The notes: generated from the letters alone by a model not told the origin. DNA of 6,357 nt from Gemmatimonadales bacterium (GCA_004525055.1 SPDF01000096.1:1-6357), one strand, 5' to 3'; shown: positions 1 to 6,357, counted from the first letter of the stretch. Numbers and translations: made by a program.

Positions 1-166
1 CCAGCACCGCCGCCAGCTCCGGCTTGAGCACCTTGATCGCCACCTTGCGGTGGTGCTTCAGGTCCTCGGCCAGGTACACCGTGGCCATGCCCCCCTGGCC
101 CAGCTCCCGCTCGATGCGGTAGCGGTCGGCCAGGGCGGCGGACAGACGGGAAAGCGGGTCGGTCAC
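1..166 (-). CDS. Hanks-type Ser/Thr protein kinase, N-terminal fragment (cut by left window edge)
   Basis: This is the first 55 codons of another kinase of the same family; the rest lies beyond base 1. Translation starts at a GTG (166-164) that overlaps the TGA stop of the preceding kinase gene as GTGA. A GGAG Shine-Dalgarno lies 8 nt upstream, inside the preceding gene. The visible protein begins MTDPLSRLSAALADRYRIER, then has the glycine-rich loop GQGGMATV at residues 23-30 and the VAIK motif with the ATP-binding lysine at residue 45. It ends in the KPELAAVL segment before helix C. It is nearly identical to the same stretch of the two complete paralogues, so a full kinase, a membrane helix and a propeller domain are expected downstream, but that is inference. 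The start is well supported by the overlap, the Shine-Dalgarno and the shared N-terminus. Confidence 0.9.
   Translation of the reverse strand, partial: MTDPLSRLSAALADRYRIERELGQGGMATVYLAEDLKHHRKVAIKVLKPELAAVL
53..130. repeat. 78-nt perfect direct repeat, copy 1 (kinase glycine-loop coding)
   Basis: These 78 bases are identical, in the same orientation, to 5684-5761. They encode the segment from RYRIER through the glycine loop to EDLKH in the partial kinase. The 902-residue gene has a close but imperfect copy near 2755-2832, with several synonymous or near-synonymous changes. Identity through third codon positions fits recent duplication or gene conversion among array members. Confidence 0.85.
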
Positions 167-2871
167 TGCGTCTTCTCCGCCGCCAGTGCCGCCCGCAGTT
201 CGGTGATGAAGTTCTCCACGATCACCAGGTTCCCGGATCGGTCGCCGGTTCCGGCGGTGTTGATCAGAAACCGCCGACCGTCGCGCGAGAGCTCAAACAG
301 CCGATCTTGGCCATTTCTCTCGAACTCGACGCCGGCCGGGGCGCGCACCACGACGCGATGCGACGCCAACCCAGGTCCATTCGCCATGTTGGCCACATTG
401 ATCGTATTGCGATCCGACCGGTAGTAGAGCTCCCGCCCATCGCGGCTCCAGACCGGTTCGATTCCGCCACCCTGCGAAATCTGCCACTTGCCGTCGTCTA
501 CATCGGGGAAGGGCCGGACGAAGATCTCCCGGTCCCCGGTCTCGGTCGAAGAGTAGGCGAGCCAACGCCCGTCTGGCGAGACACTGGGTTGCACTTCGTG
601 ATAGCTCTCGGCGAGGAGCGGGCGGAGGGCGGTGTCGCTGCCGATTTCCATGACCAATATGTCCCGTGATGGCGGGCCACCAACCGCCACCAGCAACCAG
701 CGACCATCGGCAGACCAGTGTGCATCGATGACGTTCCTGCCCACATCCGCGACGAGCTCTTCGGAACCCACGCCATCGGACCGGCGGCGCCAGAGACTCC
801 AGGGTCCACCGCGGAGCGAACTGTAGCTCACATACTTCCCGTCCGCGGTCCATGCGGGCGATTCATTCTGCTCGCCGCTGAAGGTCAGACGGGAAAGGGG
901 GCCACCGTCCAGCTGTTTGATCCAGATGTCCATGCGTCCGGGCCCCGACTCCGACGAGGCGATGCCGATGGCGAGCCGGGTGCCGTCAGGCGAGAGGGCG
1001 TATGCCTCGAGCTCGGGGTCATGCCATGCGGTGTCCACCGGCGTCGCGCTACCGGATCGATCCACCCACATCATCGTTTCCGCGGAATTGACGCCGGGAA
1101 GCGCATAGGCGAGCGTGCCGCTGGCGATCGTGAGGTCGGTGTCGATGCCCCGGACGGAGACGTTGCCAAAGAGAGGGACCGGCCGGCCGCGTACCGAGAG
1201 CTTGCCCAGATCGAAGTGCGCCGCCATCAAAGTCCCCTCCGGCGCCACATAGACCAGGGCATCCGCCTCGGCGACGTAATACCCGGCCACCCCCTGCAGG
1301 GTGGTGCTGATGTGTCCCGTCTTCAGATCCACGACATGCAGTTTGTATTGAGAATCGTCGCTACTCGCCTGCGGCTCCTCGGCCACCAGTGCCCCATGAC
1401 CGTCGGGGAGGATGTTGAGCCAGAGGTAGCGGCCGCCCGCTGCCGGCGCGGGAAGCGCAACGACGTCCTCCGGCGGCCCCCCGGCCCCGGGCACGCGTCG
1501 GACCATGTTGTCCGCATTGACAAAATAGACGAAACCTTGCGGCCCCCACGCGGGCGGACTTTCGAACCCAGAGTCTACCAGCGTCAGTGGCGGTCCCCCC
1601 CGCAGCGACGCGACGCGGATGGTCGAGGGGTTGGCCATGATAAACGCAACCTGCGAGCCGTCCAGCGACACAGCGGGGAGCATTGGAATCCCCGCTGTCC
1701 CGGGAATGGCACGCGAGGTGAGACTCCCCAGAGGCCGGACGAAGAGCTGCCGGGTGCCGCCGAAGGCGCCGCCCACATACACCAGTTCCCGGCCATCCGG
1801 AGTCAGTGCGAGGCGGCCTGGTTCCCCGGCGCCGAAGTACGCCAGCGGCGCCGCGCTGTCGAGCGCGACAGGATAGCGACCTACTGGTCCTGTCAGTTGT
1901 GGCCGGTTCGCTGCCCAGATAGCGAACGCGGCCATGACAACGGCGAACGCCGAGGCCGTTGCCGCGATCATCCGCCAGCGTCCGGATGCTGCCGGGGTCG
2001 CCGCCTCCAAGCCGACGGTACCACCCACCATCGTGAAGTTCGGATTCTTCAGCGCCTCCCCGAACTCCCTCGCGGATGCGAACCGGTCGGCCGGCAGCTT
2101 CTCGAGCGACTTGGCCACCGCGGCCGCCACGTTGTGCGGCACCGACTTCCGGAGCTCCGTCACCGGGCGGGCGGTGTCGGTCACGATCTTCATGATGATC
2201 TGCTGGGCCGAGCCGCCGAGGTGCGGCGGCTGGCCGGCCAGCATCTCGTAGCAGACGCTGCCGAGCGAATAGACGTCGCTCCGGGCGGTGATCTCCTTCT
2301 CGGCGGTGGCCTGCTCCGGGCTCATGTAATGCGGGGTGCCGAGACTCATGCCGGTCTCGGTCATCCGGCCGCCTGCGGCGGCGCTCAGGGCCAGCGCGAT
2401 CCCGAAGTCGGCCACCATCGGGCGGCCGTCGTGGAGCAGGATGTTCTCCGGCTTGATGTCGCGATGGATGACCCCGTTCCGGTGGGCGTAATCCAGCGCG
2501 TCGGCCACGGCCGTCGTGATGGCCACCGACTCGTCGATACCGAGCTGGGTCTCGCGGTCCAGCTTGCTCCGCAGCGTCTCGCCGTCGATGAACGGCATCA
2601 CGTAGTAGAGGAAGCCGTCGGCGGTGCCGGAGTCGAACAACGGCAGGATGTGGGGATGCTGCAGCGCTGCCGTCGTGGTGATTTCCTGCACGAACCGCTC
2701 GGCGCCGAGGACCGCCGCGAGTTCGGGCTTCAGCACCTTGAGTGCCACGTGCCGCTTGTGCTTCAGGTCTTCGGCGAGATACACCGTGGCCATGCCCCCC
2801 TGGCCCAGCTCCCGATCGATGCGGTAGCGGTCGGCCAGGGCAGCGGAGAGGCGGGTCAGGGGGTCAGTCAC
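163..2871 (-). CDS. Receptor-like Ser/Thr protein kinase with TM helix and C-terminal TolB/WD40-like beta-propeller (902 aa)
   Basis: A predicted membrane-anchored kinase that would transfer phosphate from ATP to Ser/Thr of cytoplasmic proteins. The kinase domain spans about residues 16-275: glycine loop GQGGMATV 23-30, ATP lysine K45, helix-C glutamate E63, HRD 136-138 with K140 and N143, DFG 155-157, activation segment with candidate phosphosites T171, T173, S176 and T179, SPE 184-186, and conserved R263. All catalytic residues are present, so it should be an active RD kinase. A hydrophobic helix at about 301-320, preceded by RWR, implies a cytoplasmic kinase and an exported C-terminus. Residues about 345-880 form the propeller, with blade motifs near 358, 402, 627, 675, 720, 765 and 809. 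No PASTA repeats are seen. The GTG start is chosen because GGGAG lies 7 nt upstream and the N-terminus matches the paralogues. Its TGA overlaps the next kinase start. The ligand and substrates are unknown. Confidence 0.95.
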   Translation of the reverse strand: MTDPLTRLSAALADRYRIDRELGQGGMATVYLAEDLKHKRHVALKVLKPELAAVLGAERFVQEITTTAALQHPHILPLFDSGTADGFLYYVMPFIDGETLRSKLDRETQLGIDESVAITTAVADALDYAHRNGVIHRDIKPENILLHDGRPMVADFGIALALSAAAGGRMTETGMSLGTPHYMSPEQATAEKEITARSDVYSLGSVCYEMLAGQPPHLGGSAQQIIMKIVTDTARPVTELRKSVPHNVAAAVAKSLEKLPADRFASAREFGEALKNPNFTMVGGTVGLEAATPAASGRWRMIAATASAFAVVMAAFAIWAANRPQLTGPVGRYPVALDSAAPLAYFGAGEPGRLALTPDGRELVYVGGAFGGTRQLFVRPLGSLTSRAIPGTAGIPMLPAVSLDGSQVAFIMANPSTIRVASLRGGPPLTLVDSGFESPPAWGPQGFVYFVNADNMVRRVPGAGGPPEDVVALPAPAAGGRYLWLNILPDGHGALVAEEPQASSDDSQYKLHVVDLKTGHISTTLQGVAGYYVAEADALVYVAPEGTLMAAHFDLGKLSVRGRPVPLFGNVSVRGIDTDLTIASGTLAYALPGVNSAETMMWVDRSGSATPVDTAWHDPELEAYALSPDGTRLAIGIASSESGPGRMDIWIKQLDGGPLSRLTFSGEQNESPAWTADGKYVSYSSLRGGPWSLWRRRSDGVGSEELVADVGRNVIDAHWSADGRWLLVAVGGPPSRDILVMEIGSDTALRPLLAESYHEVQPSVSPDGRWLAYSSTETGDREIFVRPFPDVDDGKWQISQGGGIEPVWSRDGRELYYRSDRNTINVANMANGPGLASHRVVVRAPAGVEFERNGQDRLFELSRDGRRFLINTAGTGDRSGNLVIVENFITELRAALAAEKTQ
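175..178 (-). promoter_or_regulatory. Shine-Dalgarno (GGAG) inside the upstream gene
   Basis: On the minus strand, GGAG stands 8 nt before the GTG start at 166. It lies within the last codons of the 902-residue kinase gene. With the GTGA stop/start overlap it supports the GTG start and translational coupling. Confidence 0.65.
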
Positions 2872-2878
2872 TCAGGTG

Positions 2879-2883
2879 CTCCC
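2879..2883 (-). promoter_or_regulatory. Shine-Dalgarno (GGGAG) for the 902-aa kinase
   Basis: On the minus strand, GGGAG lies 7 nt upstream of the GTG at 2871. It decides the start: no in-frame ATG nearby gives a better match, and the protein then begins in register with its paralogues. Confidence 0.7.
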
Positions 2884-2899
2884 ATTCAGGATTCAGTGC

Positions 2900-2959
2900 A
2901 GCGCTCCGCGCTCGAGTCGCGGGTAAACCCGCGGTTCGGCTGATGTCGCTGAAGCGACA
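2900..2959. repeat. Cluster of three palindromes in the intergenic gap (REP-like candidate)
   Basis: Three inverted repeats are packed into 60 nt of the only intergenic gap in the window (2872-2980). The first is AGCGC/GCGCT with loop TCC (2900-2912). The second is CGCGGG/CCCGCG with loop TAAA (2918-2933). The third is TGTCGC/GCGACA with loop TGAA (2944-2959). The perfect cores work on either strand. The second can extend to a 12-bp stem (2912-2939) only in plus-strand RNA, because three of the outer pairs are G-U wobbles there and become A-C mismatches on the minus strand. No U-tract follows any of them in the direction of the genes, so a classical intrinsic terminator is not supported. They could be a REP-like dispersed element, an mRNA-stabilising structure behind the upstream kinase, or a factor-dependent 3' end. 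Only one cluster is visible here, so dispersal is unproven. Confidence 0.55.
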
Positions 2960-2980
2960 CGTTCACAATCGAGGTGCAGT

Positions 2981-5797
2981 CTACTGGCCGACGTTTTCCC
3001 GCAGCTCGGCCAGGATATTCTGCACGAAGACCATGTCACCCGACACGTCGCCTTCGCCGGTCTGATTGATCATCAGGAAGCGCTGGCCGTCGGCCGTCAC
3101 CGCCATGAGGCGATTGCGTGGGTTGGCCTCGTACGCTCCCTCGGGAATGCGAAGCACCAGCTCGCGGGCCGCGGCATTCGGGCCGTTGGCCAGCGAGGCG
3201 CTCCAGATACCGTTGCCGTCGAAGGAGCGATAGTACAGCTCCCGTCCATTGGCGCTCCAGATCGGGTCGATACCGCCGTCCGTGGAGATCTGCCATTTGC
3301 CGCTCGACGTGTTCGGGAAAGGCCGGACATAGACCTCGGCCTGCCCCGACTCGTCGGAGGCATACGCCAGCCAGCGCCCATCCGGTGAGAGCATCGGCTC
3401 GAATTCGTCCGCCGGCCCCTCGATCACCACGGTCCACGCTGTATCGACGCCGAGCCGAAGCGCGACGATGTCGTCGGTCGGCGGACCCGACATGCCGCCG
3501 ACCAACCACTTGCCGTCAGCCGACCAGATGACGTCGGTCAGCTCGCGGGGAGGTGAGGGGAGCGTCTCGACTGTGCCGCTACCATCCGCGGACTGCCGCA
3601 CGACCGTCGATTGATGGTTGTCCCCCCGCACCAGGTACACAATGCTCCGTCCATCGGGGCTCCAGGCCGGCGCCCGGCTGTCCACATCGTCGAAGGTGAG
3701 GCGGGAGAGCGGGCCGCGTGGAAGCTGCTTGATCCAGATGGCGCCGCGCGAGAGTCCGCCGCTATTACGCATGGCGGCACCAGCGGCGCTGGAACCGGTG
3801 ACCGACACGAGTTCAACCGCGAGCCGAGTTTCGTCGGGAGCGAGCGCCAGCCCTTCGAACTCAAGATCCCCGGTCCACGCCGGATCCACCGGCCGCGCGG
3901 CCCCATCCCGCGTCACCCAGGCGAGAATTTCCGGGGCGTTCAATCCGGGGGTGGAGTAGACCATCGAGCCGCTCGCGGAGATGGCCACATCGCCCGCGCC
4001 ATTGTTGCGGTAGTCGACCCTTTCGATGAGTGCGGTTGGGCGCCCCGCAATCGTGCCATCTCCTGCGTCGAATGGCACTGCCATGAGCACGTTGTCGGCG
4101 GTGATGTAGAGCAAGTGTCCCGATGGGCTGTAGCGGCCGTACACGCCGTCGGCCAACTTGGTCGAAACGCCGGTCTCCAGGTCGAGCACGTGCACTTCAT
4201 GGGACGCCAGGCGCGACTCCGCCTGGAGACCGACCGTCACGATCGCGTGCTGCCCATCGGGGAGCACTTCCGGCCACTCGAGACGCGCGCCCGTGGCAAA
4301 TGCCGTCACGGTCGCCACCGAATCCACCGGCCCACCGCTGGCCTGCACCTTGAGGATGCGTAGCCCGGAGCGGTCGACGAAGTAGATGTAGTTGTCCGGC
4401 CCCCAGGATGCGGACGAAAACCCGACATCGTTGGCGACCGTGATCGGCGGTCCGCCGGCGAGCGGGGCCACGCGAATTTCTGCCCGGTTCTCGGCGAAGA
4501 CGGTGAAGACCAGGCGCTTCCCGTCGGGTGAGACGGCGGGCGCCCACCCGTTCTCCGTGCCGGTGAGCGGGCGGCCCTCGAGTTCGTTGAGGGGACGAAT
4601 CCACAATTGGGAGGCCACGCCGAGCGCAAACTGCCCGGCGGGAAATGCCTGCCCGCCACCGGGGAGCACGGCGGCGATCGGGCCGGTGCCGGCGTAGATG
4701 ATGGTGGAGCCGTCGGGGGTGATGGCGACACGCGGTGGCGTGAGGTTGATGCCACCGTACACCAGCCCCTGCTGCGTTGGCAGTCCCATGGCCATGCGAA
4801 CCACCGGCAACTCCGGTCGGTGGAGGACGCTCCAGGCAGCGATCGCCGTCATACAGAGGAGCGCCACGCCGAGGGCCAGTGTGACGGGCCCGCCAGGCAG
4901 GTTACCCCACGGACGGTCTGAACCAACGGTGCCCGCTGCGCTCAGGAGGACAGAGTCGCGCCAGGCCGGAGATTCCAGCGCCTCGGCAAATGCCTTGGCG
5001 CTCTCGAATCGGTCGGCCGGGAGCTTCTGGAGCGATTTGGCCGTGGCGGCCGCCACGTTGGGTGGCACCGCTTTCCGAAATTCTGTGACCGGCGCCGCGT
5101 CCTGGGTCACGATCTTCATGATGATCTGCTGCGCCGAGGCGCCGACGTGCGGTGGATTCCCGGTCAGCATCTCGTAGAGCACGCTGCCGAGCGAGTAGAC
5201 GTCACTCCGGGCGCTGATCTCCTTCTCCGCCGTGGCCTGTTCAGGAGACATGTAGTGCGGCGTGCCGAGGCTCATGCCGGTCTCGGTCATCCGGCCACCG
5301 GCGGCGGCCGAGAGCGCCAGCGCGATCCCGAAGTCGGCCACCATCGGGCGGCCGTCGTGCAGCAGGATGTTCTCCGGCTTGATGTCGCGGTGGATGACGC
5401 CATTGCGGTGGGCGTAGTCCAGCGCGTCGGCCACGGCGGCGGTGATATGAACCGCCTCGTCGATGCCGAGCTGGGTCTCACGATCCAACTTGCTCCGTAA
5501 TGTTTCGCCGTCGATGAACGGCATCACGTAGTAGAGGAAGCTGTCCGCTTCCCCGCTGTCGAAGAGCGGCAGGATGTGCGGATGCTGCAGCGCCGCCGTG
5601 GTCTTGATTTCCACCACGAACCGTTCGGCGCCAATCACGGCGGCGAGTTCCGGCTTCAGGACCTTGAGCGCGACCTTGCGGTCGTGCTTCAGGTCCTCGG
5701 CCAGGTACACCGTGGCCATGCCCCCCTGGCCCAGCTCCCGCTCGATGCGGTAGCGGTCGGCGAGGGCGGCGGAGAGGCGCTCGTTGATGGCGCTCAT
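2981..5797 (-). CDS. Receptor-like Ser/Thr protein kinase with TM helix and C-terminal TolB/WD40-like beta-propeller (938 aa)
   Basis: The larger complete paralogue has the same architecture. Kinase domain about 16-275: GQGGMATV 23-30, ATP lysine K45, helix-C E63, HRD 136-138, N143, DFG 155-157, SPE 184-186, R263; all catalytic residues are intact. Residues 1-274 align without gaps to the 902-residue neighbour with 34 differences, and residues 121-194 are identical. A hydrophobic helix at about 304-326 separates the cytoplasmic kinase from the presumed extracytoplasmic propeller (about 350-920), with blade motifs near 360, 423, 513, 712, 759, 804 and 848. Relative to the neighbour it carries a roughly 19-residue Gly/Ala/Pro-rich insertion at about 371-396 and a roughly 12-residue Ser/Ala/Gly-rich one at about 665-685. 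The ATG start overlaps the upstream TGA as ATGA, with GAGGGG 8 nt before it. The gene ends with TAG, then the 109-nt gap. Ligand and substrates are unknown. Confidence 0.95.
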   Translation of the reverse strand: MSAINERLSAALADRYRIERELGQGGMATVYLAEDLKHDRKVALKVLKPELAAVIGAERFVVEIKTTAALQHPHILPLFDSGEADSFLYYVMPFIDGETLRSKLDRETQLGIDEAVHITAAVADALDYAHRNGVIHRDIKPENILLHDGRPMVADFGIALALSAAAGGRMTETGMSLGTPHYMSPEQATAEKEISARSDVYSLGSVLYEMLTGNPPHVGASAQQIIMKIVTQDAAPVTEFRKAVPPNVAAATAKSLQKLPADRFESAKAFAEALESPAWRDSVLLSAAGTVGSDRPWGNLPGGPVTLALGVALLCMTAIAAWSVLHRPELPVVRMAMGLPTQQGLVYGGINLTPPRVAITPDGSTIIYAGTGPIAAVLPGGGQAFPAGQFALGVASQLWIRPLNELEGRPLTGTENGWAPAVSPDGKRLVFTVFAENRAEIRVAPLAGGPPITVANDVGFSSASWGPDNYIYFVDRSGLRILKVQASGGPVDSVATVTAFATGARLEWPEVLPDGQHAIVTVGLQAESRLASHEVHVLDLETGVSTKLADGVYGRYSPSGHLLYITADNVLMAVPFDAGDGTIAGRPTALIERVDYRNNGAGDVAISASGSMVYSTPGLNAPEILAWVTRDGAARPVDPAWTGDLEFEGLALAPDETRLAVELVSVTGSSAAGAAMRNSGGLSRGAIWIKQLPRGPLSRLTFDDVDSRAPAWSPDGRSIVYLVRGDNHQSTVVRQSADGSGTVETLPSPPRELTDVIWSADGKWLVGGMSGPPTDDIVALRLGVDTAWTVVIEGPADEFEPMLSPDGRWLAYASDESGQAEVYVRPFPNTSSGKWQISTDGGIDPIWSANGRELYYRSFDGNGIWSASLANGPNAAARELVLRIPEGAYEANPRNRLMAVTADGQRFLMINQTGEGDVSGDMVFVQNILAELRENVGQ
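5684..5761. repeat. 78-nt perfect direct repeat, copy 2 (kinase glycine-loop coding)
   Basis: The second copy of the exact 78-base match to 53-130, at the 5' end of the 938-residue kinase gene and in the same codon frame. The first mismatches are at 5683 and 5762. The copies are about 5.6 kb apart, so they could act as recombination points between kinases. Confidence 0.85.
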
Positions 5798-6357
5798 CGC
5801 TTCTGCCCCTCGGCTGCGAGTTGCTTGAGTTCTTCGAACCAGTTGGTCACCACGCGCACCGGCACGCCGAGATTGAAGACCTCTTCCTTCGACTGGACCA
5901 TCAGGAAGCGATTACTCGTGGGATCCACGTCGTATCGGCGGGGAAAACCGAGTGTCTGGAAGAAGCTGGCGGTCGTCACTTCGAGGCCGGAGTGCGGGAA
6001 GAGGCGGGTGCGGGAGCGCACCGTGACCTGGCCCTGCTGGAGCGAAAGGCTGGCCCGCATCATCCATTGCCCTCCGGCGTAGTAGATGGTCGAGCCGTCC
6101 GGCGCCCAGGCAGGCCCGACGCCCCCGCTATCGGAGATCTGCACCGGCGCACCTGGCTCCGGGAAGCTCCGCACATAGATCTCGTTCCGTCCCGATTCGT
6201 CGGACGCATACGCCATCCAGCGACCATCGGGGGATATGTCACCCTGCCGCTCGTTCCAGTTGGCGCGCAGATACGGCTCGATTACCGGCGACGCGCCATC
6301 GATCCGCAGAATGTCGATGTCGTTGCCCCTGCCCTCCGACACACGTCCGAGGATCAC
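5794..6357 (-). CDS. TolB/WD40-like beta-propeller protein, C-terminal fragment (probable fourth kinase-propeller; cut by right window edge)
   Basis: The last 187 codons of a gene whose beginning lies beyond base 6357. The frame is open to the edge. The first visible codon is GTG, but it falls inside a propeller blade and is probably internal valine. Visible motifs match the propeller ends of both complete kinases: SPDGRWMAYASDESG (fragment residues 42-56), EIYVRSFP (59-66), PVQIS, WAPDGSTIYY (84-93), RFLMV (130-134), and a closing V-x-N-W-F-E-E-L-K tail near 170-178. The GKWQIS motif of the others is PVQIS here, and this fragment is the most divergent of the three. By position and homology it is probably the end of another kinase-TM-propeller protein, but the kinase domain is not visible, so a propeller protein without kinase remains possible. 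Its TGA overlaps the ATG of the next gene. Confidence 0.85.
   Translation of the reverse strand: MILGRVSEGRGNDIDILRIDGASPVIEPYLRANWNERQGDISPDGRWMAYASDESGRNEIYVRSFPEPGAPVQISDSGGVGPAWAPDGSTIYYAGGQWMMRASLSLQQGQVTVRSRTRLFPHSGLEVTTASFFQTLGFPRRYDVDPTSNRFLMVQSKEEVFNLGVPVRVVTNWFEELKQLAAEGQKR
5806..5811 (-). promoter_or_regulatory. Shine-Dalgarno (GAGGGG) inside the upstream gene
   Basis: On the minus strand, GAGGGG lies 8 nt before the ATG at 5797, within the final codons of the upstream propeller gene. Together with the ATGA stop/start overlap it supports this start and coupled translation. Confidence 0.7.

Noticed and set aside
50..424. Plus-strand open frame over the junction of the 902-aa kinase and the partial kinase
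   Set aside because: Its start (VLQVLGQVHRGHAPLAQLPL) is the antisense image of the glycine-loop coding DNA and reappears at 5690-5780, so it follows from the repeat and is not a gene.
163..2871. PASTA-type PknB or Stk1 cell-wall kinase
   Set aside because: The extracytoplasmic part shows SPDG-type propeller blades and no PASTA repeats; the resemblance to PknB is confined to the kinase domain.
718..2943. A 741-codon open frame on the plus strand, antisense to the 902-aa kinase
   Set aside because: It mirrors a gene with clear catalytic motifs. Its protein is rich in Arg, Gly and His with no recognisable domain. Similar antisense frames recur over the same kinase segment in the other paralogues, as expected from high-GC codon bias.
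2944..2959. Intrinsic terminator after the 938-aa kinase gene
   Set aside because: The TGTCGC/GCGACA hairpin is followed on the minus strand by TCAGCC and not by a run of T, so it lacks the defining feature.
2872..2980. Sigma-70-like promoter for the 902-aa kinase
   Set aside because: A TTGTGA resembling a -35 box is present on the minus strand, but at about 17 nt spacing there is only CATCAG, a poor -10 box.
5794..6357. A complete 187-residue gene starting at the edge GTG
   Set aside because: The protein begins in the middle of a propeller, and its motifs align with the last quarter of the two complete proteins, so it is a truncated view of a longer gene.

Overview
The window is high-GC and every supportable gene lies on the minus strand. 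It is part of a tandem array of receptor-like serine/threonine protein kinases. Each complete member has an N-terminal Hanks-type (PknB-like) kinase domain of about 270 residues, one transmembrane helix, and a long C-terminal TolB/WD40-like beta-propeller region with recurring SPDG-type blade motifs. The N-terminal signature (LSAALADRYRIxRELGQGGM, then ATVYLAEDLKH) and the propeller signature (YVRPFP, GKWQIS, GRELYY) are those I associate with Gemmatimonadota, whose genomes hold many such kinases. Acidobacteriota or another soil phylum is possible but less likely. The assignment rests on remembered family resemblance, not a search.

Layout in the direction of transcription (right to left). (1) 6357-5794 is the C-terminal 187 codons of an upstream propeller protein cut by the window edge. 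(2) Its TGA overlaps by 4 nt (ATGA) the start of a complete 938-residue kinase-propeller gene, 5797-2981. (3) A 109-nt gap (2980-2872) follows, holding three close-packed palindromes. (4) A complete 902-residue paralogue follows, 2871-163. (5) Its TGA overlaps by 4 nt (GTGA) the GTG start of a further kinase, of which only the first 55 codons (166-1) are visible. So at least four propeller/kinase genes stand head to tail, and two of the three junctions look translationally coupled.

The two complete proteins align without gaps over residues 1-274 at about 88% identity by hand count, including an identical run of 74 residues (121-194) around the catalytic and activation loops. The propellers are much less alike: about 60% in their best-conserved stretch, with two insertions in the longer protein. 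The kinase output module is therefore held nearly constant while the presumed periplasmic sensor/ligand module varies. This could place several signals on a shared set of cytoplasmic substrates. The signals and substrates cannot be read from the sequence.

I see no RNA gene, CRISPR array, insertion sequence, convincing promoter or U-tract terminator. The only non-coding stretch is the 109-nt gap. I do not recognise a previously undescribed system here; the most notable points are the array architecture, the kinase/sensor mosaic and the palindrome cluster.
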